64,000 nt of DNA, taken from positions 838 through 64,837 of the forward strand of contig CADCWO010000046.1 of assembly GCA_902806435.1 (NCBI GenBank), in the 5' to 3' direction. This DNA is from an uncultured Synechococcales cyanobacterium (GTDB taxonomy: Bacteria > Cyanobacteriota > Cyanobacteriia > Thermosynechococcales > Thermosynechococcaceae). Position 1 is the first letter of the stretch. Each line of letters starts with the position of its first letter. Below are positions 56,652 to 64,000 of the stretch, in pieces. The notes beneath the pieces were generated by a model. It had not been told where the DNA came from, ran no database searches, and saw only the letters and a program-made list of their open reading frames with translations. The position numbers and the translations under genes are program-made.

Positions 56652-57479
56652 ATGAGACTCAGCCAGGACAAACTATCTGAGCTAATAGAAAAGCACACCT
56701 GTGTTGCCGATGATGTCAGTTGGAATCGCTTTAGCTCAATTCCTTGGCAGGATTTGCAACCAGAACTGTTGACGGCTAAGGAGCGATCAGCAATCGCCTT
56801 TGTCAATTTGATCGAAGACCACCTGCCCGGCTACTTCACCGAATATATGCAGCTTTTTCCGATCAATCCAGATACACCGTTGGAAGCCTGTATGTACAAC
56901 CGAGAGCTGTATCACTTTCTTGTCCGCTGGGCCCAAGAAGAAGACCGGCATGCTCACGTGCTCACAAATTATCAACTACGGGCTGGGCTAATGCCTTTAG
57001 AGCAGCTCCAGCAAGAGCTGGCGTGCGAAGGTCGTAAACAATTTACGATCAAGTTCACTGAGCCTCTGCAAGTTTTTACTTATGCCTTACTTCAGGAAAA
57101 AGCAACATTGCTTTATTACAAGCAACTTCACCAGGTGGTCCGGGAGCCTGTTTTGAAATTTATCCTGCGCCTACTGGTGAAAGATGAAGCGCGGCACTTC
57201 GCCTTCTTCAGCAGCATTGTCGGTGCACATATTGAGGAGTTCGGTGAGCAGGCCATCCCTTTGATCAAAGTGGTGCTCCAGGACTTCAAAATGCCGCTAC
57301 ACAACACCCTTACCAACTACTGGCGACGGGCGATGATTACCTGCGAGGCCGTTGGCGGTCACCAGTACGCAGAAGCCTCTAAAGCTTTAGCTAAATTAAT
57401 TCACAGATGGGCTGACCCAGCGGCTCGCCTTCAGGCGTCTACCATGGTTGATTCAACGCAAAAAGTACATGCCGTCTAG
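56652..57479 (+). CDS. Soluble acyl-ACP desaturase-like diiron protein
   Basis: The 275-residue ferritin-like protein keeps all six iron ligands of the plant stearoyl-ACP desaturase family: Glu55 (LIEDHLPG), Glu97 and His100 (QEEDRH), Glu149 (LLQEKATLLY), Glu179 and His182 (KDEARHFAFF). The spacings are close to those of the castor enzyme (Glu105, Glu143, His146, Glu196, Glu229, His232). It could insert a double bond, or hydroxylate, a chain on the neighbouring carrier protein. It starts 33 bases after the methyltransferase with a purine-rich GGGGGAAGG site. Cyanobacteria normally desaturate lipids with unrelated membrane enzymes. Confidence 0.85.
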   Translation: MRLSQDKLSELIEKHTCVADDVSWNRFSSIPWQDLQPELLTAKERSAIAFVNLIEDHLPGYFTEYMQLFPINPDTPLEACMYNRELYHFLVRWAQEEDRHAHVLTNYQLRAGLMPLEQLQQELACEGRKQFTIKFTEPLQVFTYALLQEKATLLYYKQLHQVVREPVLKFILRLLVKDEARHFAFFSSIVGAHIEEFGEQAIPLIKVVLQDFKMPLHNTLTNYWRRAMITCEAVGGHQYAEASKALAKLIHRWADPAARLQASTMVDSTQKVHAV

Positions 57480-57514
57480 AAACCTACGTTGCTAATTGCG
57501 GGAGGCAGCACAGC

Positions 57515-58501
57515 TTATCCACCAATTTGCGACATGGTTCTAGTGTAGGAAGCTCCGGCTGTCCCAGACTCCCTGCCTTTGTAGTTAATTTCTGGTTTCA
57601 GCATCAATAAATGTTGGACCTGGTTCCGGAGTTCTGGAAGGGGCACGCCACTGCGGAGGGAAGTTTTAAGATCAAGTTGCCCCGTCTCATTCAGCAAACA
57701 AGGCCGCAGCCAACCATCAGCAGAAAGGCGCATCCGGTTGCAGCGATCGCAAAAGCACTCTGACATTTGACTGATAAATCCGATGGTGCCTTTAGCACCG
57801 GGTATCTGAAATACATCTGCCGGTCCGTTGCCCTGGACTTGGCTTGCCGTCAGGCCCCAGCGATCACGAATCTGCTGGCGCAGTTCCTCGGAAGGTACCC
57901 AACCTCGTTCTCCAAAGAGTCCCGCGTTGCCAATTGGCATAAACTCAATAAACCGGATGTGCCACTGGCGCTCTATACTCAGCGCCGCTAGATCTAATAC
58001 TTCATGCTCATTCACCCCTGGAATCACCACAACGTTGAGCTTCAGCGGGTCAAACCCTACGGCATGGGCTGCCTGGATACCTGCCCACACCTGTGTCCAG
58101 CGGTCGCTTCTGCCGCCAACCACCTGCCGAAAGATTTGCGGATCTAAAGAGTCCAAACTAATATTCACCCGGCGCAACCCCGCATTGTAGAGGTCTGGGG
58201 CTAACCTAGAGAGCAAAAAGCCATTAGTCGTCATGGATAGATCTTCAACTTGTGGCAAGCAAGCGATCGCTCGCACGAGTTCCACAACGTCTGGTCGCAG
58301 CAAGGGTTCCCCCCCAGTTAAGCGAAACCGGCTAAAACCGAGGGGGATGAAAACTGCTTGCAGTAGTGTTAAAAGTTCTTCTGCGCTCAAGCAGTTATCA
58401 GGGGCAATAAAATCCAGCTCTGTACCCTCTGGCATACAGTATTGGCAGCGGAAATTACAACGATCAATCAAACTGATACGGAGATAATCGACCTGGTTCA
58501 T
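57515..58501 (-). CDS. moaA: GTP 3',8-cyclase (molybdenum cofactor synthesis)
   Basis: The radical-SAM enzyme opens molybdopterin synthesis. The N-terminal cluster motif is [14 protein letters not shown] (CxxxCxxC), followed by [12 protein letters not shown]. The C-terminal cluster is in [20 protein letters not shown]. The protein ends in the required Gly-Gly (MSQIGG). At 328 residues it is full length. It converges with the lipid cassette, which it therefore bounds. Confidence 0.95.
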   Translation of the reverse strand: MNQVDYLRISLIDRCNFRCQYCMPEGTELDFIAPDNCLSAEELLTLLQAVFIPLGFSRFRLTGGEPLLRPDVVELVRAIACLPQVEDLSMTTNGFLLSRLAPDLYNAGLRRVNISLDSLDPQIFRQVVGGRSDRWTQVWAGIQAAHAVGFDPLKLNVVVIPGVNEHEVLDLAALSIERQWHIRFIEFMPIGNAGLFGERGWVPSEELRQQIRDRWGLTASQVQGNGPADVFQIPGAKGTIGFISQMSECFCDRCNRMRLSADGWLRPCLLNETGQLDLKTSLRSGVPLPELRNQVQHLLMLKPEINYKGRESGTAGASYTRTMSQIGG

Positions 58502-58630
58502 AGTATTTCCCGCTGCGGTTGTGCTGCTGACTAACCCGTTTCCTGGGGAGCGAAGTACCTAAACTTGCTAGACCTATAGCCATCCTATCTACAATACAGT
58601 TGACTTCCCATTTATCTAAAAGCCTTGATT

Positions 58631-59308
58631 ATGGCTAAGCGTCTACTTTGGTTGCTGTGGCTTGGTTTTATTACCTATGCTTTTCTGGCAGCTCCACCGA
58701 ATCAACCCAACACCTTTCCCTTGATTCAAAATCTAGTTAACGGTCATTGGGAGGGGATTAATCCCCTAGTTGTGGCGCTGTTCAACCTCCTGGGGATCTG
58801 GCCAATGATTTATAGTTGCCTGTTGTTCAGTGATGGCAGCGGCCAAAAAATCCCGGCGTGGCCTTTTGCCCTATTATCCTTTGGCACCGGAGCCTTTGGT
58901 TTACTCCCCTACTTGGCTCTGCGGGAACCGCAACCAGAGTTTAAGGGGCAAAAGAATTGGTTAATCAAGCTTTTGGACTGGCGCTGGACAGGGACCATCT
59001 TAACCCTAGGCACAGTTGGCCTGGTTGCCTATGGCTTCGCCGGGAACTGGGGAGACTTGATTGAGCAATTTCAAACTAGCCGTTTCATCCACGTCATGAG
59101 CCTGGACTTTTGCCTGCTATGTCTCTTATTCCCGACCCTCTTGGGTGATGATATGGCACGCCGAGGGATGGCAAACACCAAAATCTTCTGGCTAGTTGCC
59201 TTGATTCCCTTATTTGGCCCTCTGGCCTACCTCTGCTTGCGGCCAGCTTTACCTGAGCAAGAACAGCAACAGTACCCGCTCACCTTGAGCCAAGATGCTG
59301 TGAAGTAA
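58631..59308 (+). CDS. Multi-pass membrane protein (DUF2834-like)
   Basis: From the ATG at 58631 (a TTG two codons earlier is unlikely) the protein has about six hydrophobic segments. They include LLWLLWLGFITYAFLAAPP, FNLLGIWPMIYSCLLF, TILTLGTVGLVAYGFAG and FWLVALIPLFGPLAYLCLRP. DUF2834-type proteins of cyanobacteria and plastids have this layout. Function unknown; it stands before an SDR-NIF3-glycosyltransferase run. Confidence 0.7.
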   Translation: MAKRLLWLLWLGFITYAFLAAPPNQPNTFPLIQNLVNGHWEGINPLVVALFNLLGIWPMIYSCLLFSDGSGQKIPAWPFALLSFGTGAFGLLPYLALREPQPEFKGQKNWLIKLLDWRWTGTILTLGTVGLVAYGFAGNWGDLIEQFQTSRFIHVMSLDFCLLCLLFPTLLGDDMARRGMANTKIFWLVALIPLFGPLAYLCLRPALPEQEQQQYPLTLSQDAVK

Positions 59309-59350
59309 CTCCAAAATATCTATGTTTTCAGCGAGCATAAAAAAGCAAAG

Positions 59351-60025
59351 ATGACAGATACATCCACCATTTTTCTAGCAGGTGCCAGCCGAGGGGTGGG
59401 GCGAGAAATTGCTCACTGCCTCAGCCAACAATCTCTGAAGATTAAAGTACTCCTCCGTTCTGAGCATTCTCAAGCTGAACTAGAAGCAATGGGGATAAGT
59501 GCTGTCTTTGGGGATGCTTTAGATATTGCCGCAGTTGAGCAGGCAATGTTAGCAGAACAAATCGATACCGTGATTACAACCATCGGTGGTCTGCCCAAAG
59601 ATGGTCAGCGGGCAGACTACTGGGGCAATAAGAACCTAATTGATACGGCGGTTAAAGCAAAGGTACGAAAGCTTATTTTGATTTCTTCGATTGGCAGTGG
59701 CAATAGCGCCGTTGCCTTGCCGCCGCAAGCGCTAGAAACCCTGGGTCCAGTTTTAGCAGAAAAAGCAAAGGCAGAACAGCACCTGATTAAAAGTGGACTG
59801 ACCTACACCATTATTCGGCCCGGAGGGTTGAAATCAGAGCCGGCCACAGGAAATGGCATGCTTACGGAAGATCCGACTGTGGCTGGAACAATTCATCGTG
59901 CTGATGTTGCCCAGTTGGTTTGCCGCTGTCTAGGTGCGCAGCGCGCTAATAACAAAGTTCTCTCAGCCGTCGACCGCCAGATGCTTTATGGTCAGCCCAA
60001 GTTCGAGGAATTTGGTTTAGATTAA
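59351..60025 (+). CDS. SDR family NAD(P)-binding protein
   Basis: This is an atypical short-chain dehydrogenase of 224 residues: nucleotide motif LAGASRGVGREIAHCLSQQ, then VFGDALDIAAVEQAM, ISSIGSGNSAVALPP and IIRPGGLKSEPATGNG, then HRADVAQLVCRCLG. The classical YxxxK is not clear, so it belongs to the atypical NmrA/epimerase-like class, which often binds rather than reduces. The stop is three bases before the NIF3 gene. Confidence 0.85.
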   Translation: MTDTSTIFLAGASRGVGREIAHCLSQQSLKIKVLLRSEHSQAELEAMGISAVFGDALDIAAVEQAMLAEQIDTVITTIGGLPKDGQRADYWGNKNLIDTAVKAKVRKLILISSIGSGNSAVALPPQALETLGPVLAEKAKAEQHLIKSGLTYTIIRPGGLKSEPATGNGMLTEDPTVAGTIHRADVAQLVCRCLGAQRANNKVLSAVDRQMLYGQPKFEEFGLD

Positions 60026-60028
60026 CCG

Positions 60029-60721
60029 ATGCAGATAGAGGCCCTGTCCCAGTTTTTGGATCAACTGTTTGATGTTCAGCAGTTTGGCGAAGATCAAGGA
60101 GGTGTATACCGCACTTCTAAGCGCCCGATCCAGCGGCTGGGTTTAGCCTTGGAACCCTGGCCTCAGTTAGCCGCATGGGCGAGTGCAGAACATTTGGACG
60201 CGCTTTTTTTACACCGTCCTTGGAAACTGCAACTGCAACAGGATATTGGTGTAGTTGCTTATCATTTGGCGTTTGATGAGTACCTGACACTGGGCTTCAA
60301 TTCTCGTTTAGCAACCGTCCTGGGGATATCCGGCTTGGAAGTTTTGGGGTACAAGTCTGGGCGCCCGATTGGTATGCTCGGAAAAGTTTTCACCCCAAGC
60401 TTCCCACATTATGCTTCTCTGGTGTCTGAGGTGTTTGGGGACTTGGATCAGGCCACGGCTAACGCTACAACTGAGGTTTCCCAAGTGGCAGTTGTGGGAG
60501 CGATGAGTGATACCTTGGTCAGAGAGGCGGCAGCGCGGGGTGCTGAGGTGTACGTGACGGGGCAGTTGCGGCAACCGGCGGCGCAAGCAGTACGCGAAAC
60601 TGGGATTGGCGTGCTTGTCGTTGGCCACCGCCGCAGTGAGGAGTGGGGACTGCGGGCCTTAGCTGGTGTGCTGCGAGAACGCTGGGCCGGCTTGGAAGTC
60701 GTTTTGCCGGTCCGTCAGTAA
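60029..60721 (+). CDS. NIF3-like dinuclear metal protein
   Basis: The 230-residue protein belongs to the NIF3/DUF34 family (hexameric, two metal ions). QFGEDQGGVYRTSKRPIQRL is the front part. ALFLHRPWKL replaces the usual histidine-rich VHH loop, and VLVVGHRRSEEWGLRALAGV carries the C-terminal ligand His and Glu. Some members act as GTP cyclohydrolase- or tRNA-related proteins; the role here is unknown. It lies tightly between the SDR and glycosyltransferase genes. Confidence 0.83.
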   Translation: MQIEALSQFLDQLFDVQQFGEDQGGVYRTSKRPIQRLGLALEPWPQLAAWASAEHLDALFLHRPWKLQLQQDIGVVAYHLAFDEYLTLGFNSRLATVLGISGLEVLGYKSGRPIGMLGKVFTPSFPHYASLVSEVFGDLDQATANATTEVSQVAVVGAMSDTLVREAAARGAEVYVTGQLRQPAAQAVRETGIGVLVVGHRRSEEWGLRALAGVLRERWAGLEVVLPVRQ

Positions 60722-60731
60722 GCACCTGAAT

Positions 60732-61469
60732 ATGACAGAAGCTCGGGTCTCGATCATTATTCCGACGCTCAATGAGGCAGAGCAGTTAGACCGTACCCTG
60801 CGGCAACTCAGCCTGCTCAAGCCACCCGCATGGGAAGTCTTGGTAGTGGATGGGCAGAGCGAAGATCAGACAGTGGCAATCTCACGCTCGGCAGGCGTTC
60901 AGGTTCTTCATGCCCAACAGCGGGGACGAGCGGTGCAGATGAATCAAGGAGCCAAAGCCGCAACCGGAGAGATCCTGTGCTTCCTCCACGCGGACACGAT
61001 TGTACCGGATGACCTAGTAGCTGTAATTGAGCGGACTCTGGCAGATCAAGCGATCGCCTGTGGTGGATTTATTTCTTTAATGGCAGGCCCGCAGACTACC
61101 CGCTGGGGTGTCTCCTTGCACAACTACCTCAAAACCTACTACGCTCCCTTACTGTTTCGGCCTCACTTATTTCTCAAGGGGCTGCGGTTACTATTTGGGG
61201 ACCAGGTGATGTTCTGTCGCCGTGCTGACTTTTGGGCGTGTGACGGCTTTGATCCAACCTTACCGATCTTAGAAGATGCTGATTTGTGCCGAAAGCTGGT
61301 GCGCCGGGGACGCATTTGCCAGCTTAACCGGATTGTCCAGTCAAGCGATCGCCGCGTTGCCCGCTGGGGTTCTTTCAAAGCGACAGTTATTTATCTTTAT
61401 ATTGGAATTCTCTGGGGATTTGGTGTCTCCGCAGACTACCTGAAGCAGTTTTATGGAGATGATAGATAG
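60732..61469 (+). CDS. Family 2 glycosyltransferase (TIGR04283 type)
   Basis: The 245-residue GT-A enzyme starts at the ATG at 60732 (RVSIIIPTLNEAEQLDRTLR). It has VVDGQSEDQTVAISRSAGVQ and the metal-binding LCFLHADTIVPDD, with acceptor segment FDPTLPILEDADLCRKLVRR. The pattern (AATGEILCFLHADT) is that of the selenodomain-associated transferase 2 group. The longer frame from 60666 overlaps the NIF3 gene and is rejected. The sugar donor cannot be named. Confidence 0.88.
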   Translation: MTEARVSIIIPTLNEAEQLDRTLRQLSLLKPPAWEVLVVDGQSEDQTVAISRSAGVQVLHAQQRGRAVQMNQGAKAATGEILCFLHADTIVPDDLVAVIERTLADQAIACGGFISLMAGPQTTRWGVSLHNYLKTYYAPLLFRPHLFLKGLRLLFGDQVMFCRRADFWACDGFDPTLPILEDADLCRKLVRRGRICQLNRIVQSSDRRVARWGSFKATVIYLYIGILWGFGVSADYLKQFYGDDR

Positions 61470-61604
61470 GCCATATTTACCCCTCCACACGCTTAAAGGA
61501 CATCGATCAAGTCAGAATGGGTTCAGGAGAGGCATAAACTTTTTCATTAAATATCGGTTAGTTTATCTCCTACAGGTTGGCGTTCTGGGCTGCGATCTAC
61601 AACT

Positions 61605-63458
61605 ATGGTAAAAAATTGGTTTTTTTTAGGTGCAATCGCCTTTGGGATGAGCTTCGGTCTCAGTTTCGCTGGCAGCCGGGACCTTGAGAAGTCACTGCTC
61701 ACAGGCGGAATTACCCTGCCTTCCACCTTGGTCGCTGCCGCAGCGGTAGAGCGTTTACGCAAGCATCAGGCAGACACAACTTTGGCGCCGTTGAAAGCTC
61801 AGATCCAGAACCTAGAGGGTCGAGAAGCCGAGTTGAACCAGTCCATTAGTGCCACGCAGGTCCGAAGGCAGCAGGTAAAAGATAATTTAGCAGCCTTGCA
61901 AGCAGAGTTTGAGCAAATTCAAATCCAGGTCAACGATCGCCAGCACCACAAAGAATACTTAGAGCAAGAGCTAGCAACCCTGACAGCACAAAAACACAAG
62001 TTGGCAGCACAATCAACCAACCTGAAAGCTCAAGTTCAAAACCTCCAGAGTCAAGAAGTCGAACTCAACCAGTCCTTATCCACAGCAACAGCGGCACTTC
62101 AAACCCTCAAGGCTCAACAGAGTTCATTACAAACAGAGTTCACGCAACTGCAAGCACAGGTTGCTGATCAACAAACCGAGAAGGCAGCGCTAGGTCAATC
62201 AGTGATGACCCTTGAGGAGCAAAGGCGGCAGGTAGAAGCACAATTACACGAGTTGCAAACTCAAATCCAGAACTTTGAAAGCCACAAAGCTGAGCTAAAT
62301 CAGTCCCTATCCTCTCTATCAGCCCAGAGGCAGCAGTTAGAAGAGAACCTAACACCGTTGCAAGCAAACTTCGAACACCTCCAAGCTGCAGTTTCAGAAC
62401 GCCAATCCCAGAAAGCGCACTTAGACCAGGAGTTTACAACTCTTACGGAACAGAAACACGGTCTAGAAATACAGGTAGACCGCTTACACAGGCAGATCCA
62501 AGACCTGGAGAACCGGGAAGCCAAGTTAAATCAATCCCGAGCAGCTACCACAAGGGAAGTCCAAACTGCAGAAGCCAATCTTGCTTCTGTGCAGACGAAA
62601 TTTAATCAACTACAAGCACAAGTCTCAGAGCTGGAAAACCAGCAGAGATCGCTAGAGCAGCCAGTGGTAGCCCTTGAGAAGCAAAGGCAAGAATTAGCAG
62701 CCAAAGCAGAGGCACTACACAAACAAGTCCAAGACCGGAAGCAGCATAAAGCGGAACTCAACCAGTCCCTATCCTCCCTGGAGAGCCAAAGGCAGCAGCT
62801 AGAAGAGAGCTTGATTTCTGGGCAAGCAGATTTTGAGCGGCTGCAAACTGGAGTTGCCAAACGCCAGCATCAGAAAAAGCAGTTGGATCGAGAGCTAGCA
62901 GAACTTTCCGAACAAAAGCACAAGCTGGAAACACAAGTAGATACTTTACACGCGCAGATCCAAGACCTAGAAAGCCGGAAAGCAGAACTAAGTCAAGCCC
63001 TCTCCACAGCAGCAACTCAAGCTGAACGGATTCCATCTCAGCCGGTTCAGTCAGTTCAATCAACTGCTGAAGATGGTAGAAAAGATAGTATTGTCGCTGA
63101 GAGTGCCGCAACCCATTACCAGCGCGGCTTAGAAAAAGGTAAACGTGGTTATTATCCAGAAGCAATTGCCGACTTTACTCAGGCACTGCGGCTCAATCCT
63201 AACGATGCCAAAATTTATAACCACCGAGGCGTTACCTACTCTAAGCTGAAAGATTTCCGCAATGCCATTAAGGACTACAACCAGGCGATTCGCTTGCAGC
63301 CTAACTTTGCTCAAGCCTATTACAACCGCGGTTACGCTCGGTATCGCTTAGGAATTTTACAAGGAGCGAGACAAGACTTTTACCAGACACTGCGGATCGA
63401 TCCTAACTACACGGAAGCAGATGAAGTACTCAGGTACCTAGAGTCTGAATTAGTTTGA
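61605..63458 (+). CDS. Membrane-anchored coiled-coil protein with C-terminal TPRs
   Basis: The 617-residue protein has one N-terminal hydrophobic segment (WFFLGAIAFGMSFGLSFAGS) and a long coiled coil (residues about 63-470). At the end are three TPR units (AATHYQRGLEKGKRGYYPEA, then YNHRGVTYSKLKDFRNAIKD, then YNRGYARYRLGILQGARQDF; about 508-610). The coiled coil is made of exact 77-residue repeats. The arrangement suggests a long rod holding a protein-binding TPR head away from the membrane; whether the rod lies in the cytosol or outside is not fixed. Function unknown. Confidence 0.83.
   Translation: MVKNWFFLGAIAFGMSFGLSFAGSRDLEKSLLTGGITLPSTLVAAAAVERLRKHQADTTLAPLKAQIQNLEGREAELNQSISATQVRRQQVKDNLAALQAEFEQIQIQVNDRQHHKEYLEQELATLTAQKHKLAAQSTNLKAQVQNLQSQEVELNQSLSTATAALQTLKAQQSSLQTEFTQLQAQVADQQTEKAALGQSVMTLEEQRRQVEAQLHELQTQIQNFESHKAELNQSLSSLSAQRQQLEENLTPLQANFEHLQAAVSERQSQKAHLDQEFTTLTEQKHGLEIQVDRLHRQIQDLENREAKLNQSRAATTREVQTAEANLASVQTKFNQLQAQVSELENQQRSLEQPVVALEKQRQELAAKAEALHKQVQDRKQHKAELNQSLSSLESQRQQLEESLISGQADFERLQTGVAKRQHQKKQLDRELAELSEQKHKLETQVDTLHAQIQDLESRKAELSQALSTAATQAERIPSQPVQSVQSTAEDGRKDSIVAESAATHYQRGLEKGKRGYYPEAIADFTQALRLNPNDAKIYNHRGVTYSKLKDFRNAIKDYNQAIRLQPNFAQAYYNRGYARYRLGILQGARQDFYQTLRIDPNYTEADEVLRYLESELV
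61791..63005 (+). repeat. Tandem 231-base repeats encoding 77-residue coiled-coil units
   Basis: Five units of exactly 231 bases start at 61791, 62022, 62253, 62484 and 62715, with a partial sixth from 62946. Each begins with a form of LKAQIQNLE..AELNQS. No insertion or deletion occurs. Units 1, 3 and 5 resemble each other (for example QQLEENL and LTEQKH), as do units 2 and 4, giving a 462-base higher-order repeat. Confidence 0.9.
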
Positions 63459-63829
63459 TACTATCCCTGTGTGTCAATAATCGGTGAGTGAGACCGTTAC
63501 CCCATCATAACTAGACCGCAGGGCTGCAAGATAAGGTAGTCCTAAACAATTATAATGATTGACTGTAAAAAACGAAAATTGCTAAGACATTGGTCGCTCA
63601 TTGCAACGTATGTCGCTTTGTGAAAACTGACGTCCATCTGCACTAAGTTGAGCCTGTTTGGAAACGCTGGAGCGAACTGCTCAACGGTTAGAAATAGACG
63701 CTATCGAGGTGGAGAACTCCCAGAAGTCATGAGTGCCTGTTAGAGGTTCAACCACGCCAGGTAAAATCCTATCGTTTCAACTCCAGTTGTCCTTCTGTAA
63801 ACCCTGGAAGTTCAGCAATCGTCAGCACT
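63459..63829. other. Non-coding stretch with no credible gene
   Basis: About 370 bases after the coiled-coil gene show several short open frames in every phase, none with family resemblance. No terminator hairpin was recognised. It leads into transposase debris. Confidence 0.3.
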
Positions 63830-64000
63830 GCCGGGAGGAGGCAGTTTCAGTTTTGCCTTAAGTTTGTAGCGCACCAGGTGATGCACGTATTTGCAAGTGC
63901 TCTTGGCTACTTGCTGTGTTAGCTCGCTGTAGCTAATGTTCCAACCCTGCATTGCTTTCCTTGAGCAACTGCATACTAAAGTCGTTGCCATAGGTCGCCA
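63830..64000 (-). pseudogene. IS630-like transposase fragment at the right edge
   Basis: On the minus strand one frame reads ATYGNDFSMQLLKESNAG and then, after a frame change, MQGWNISYSELTQQVAKSTC and KYVHHLVRYKLKAKLKLP before stopping near 63820. The second part resembles the second helix-turn-helix of IS630-type transposases, where LVRYRLKAKLKVP is common. The frame change and early stop make it a remnant. The rest lies outside the window. Confidence 0.35.

Noticed and set aside
62140-63314. Several minus-strand frames antisense to the coiled-coil gene
   Set aside because: They arise from the repeated, stop-poor complement of the Gln/Leu/Glu-rich repeats and show no family resemblance.

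Overview
The window reads as a piece of cyanobacterial chromosome. The HIP1 octamer GCGATCGC recurs throughout (for example at 7854, 8974 and 12419). The gene content is also cyanobacterial: cyano-type glutamate-cysteine ligase, ferredoxin-sulfite reductase, group 2 and group 3 sigma factors, DUF1997 and DUF3531 proteins, a plant-type 2Fe-2S ferredoxin, a fatty acyl-AMP ligase and several pentapeptide or TPR membrane proteins. No CRISPR array, rRNA or prophage is visible.

Region 1 (1-4850) is an accessory zone. It holds a group II intron 3' remnant, an IS6-like scrap, a broken IS701-type transposase, an intact IS630 element (1724-2840, TA duplication), a PadR repressor with a membrane-protein partner and a near-perfect operator/promoter, an IS200 tnpA, and a tRNA-Met. 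Region 2 (5099-21794) is housekeeping: an M23/LysM envelope peptidase, trmL, gshA, sir with an unusual DNA-binding-like tail, pheS, surE, ribF, a MoxR ATPase carrying one frameshift, a glycosidase-like secreted protein, pdhB, secD-secF. Region 3 (21895-27643) contains a complete IS5 element with a TTA duplication, a group 2 sigma factor with a strong terminator, tRNA-Ser(CGA), a decayed sulfatase and cysK.

Region 4 (27959-40401) has a membrane pentapeptide-repeat protein, an aminoglycoside-phosphotransferase-like/P-loop kinase fusion, the purA-rplY pair, def, ferredoxin, a SigF-type sigma factor, envelope-related proteins, gpsA and a NAGPA-type exopolysaccharide protein. Region 5 (40572-46335) is the str operon (rpsL, rpsG, fusA, tuf, rpsJ) preceded by a cupin and an IscA-like gene; a strong terminator hairpin separates tuf from rpsJ. 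Region 6 (46461-53215) is mixed housekeeping (LON-domain protein, pheA, aldo/keto reductase, rsmG, ABC ATPase, NUDIX).

Region 7 (53338-57479) is the most interesting part: a four-gene cassette of fatty acyl-AMP ligase, stand-alone acyl carrier protein, cyclopropane-synthase-like methyltransferase and soluble acyl-ACP-desaturase-like diiron protein. It looks like a compact pathway that activates a free fatty acid, holds it on a dedicated carrier, and desaturates and methylates it, with no polyketide synthase, peptide synthetase or thioesterase alongside. Region 8 (57515-64000) has moaA, a membrane protein, an SDR-NIF3-glycosyltransferase operon, a coiled-coil/TPR protein built from exact 77-residue repeats in an alternating pattern, and transposase debris at the right edge.
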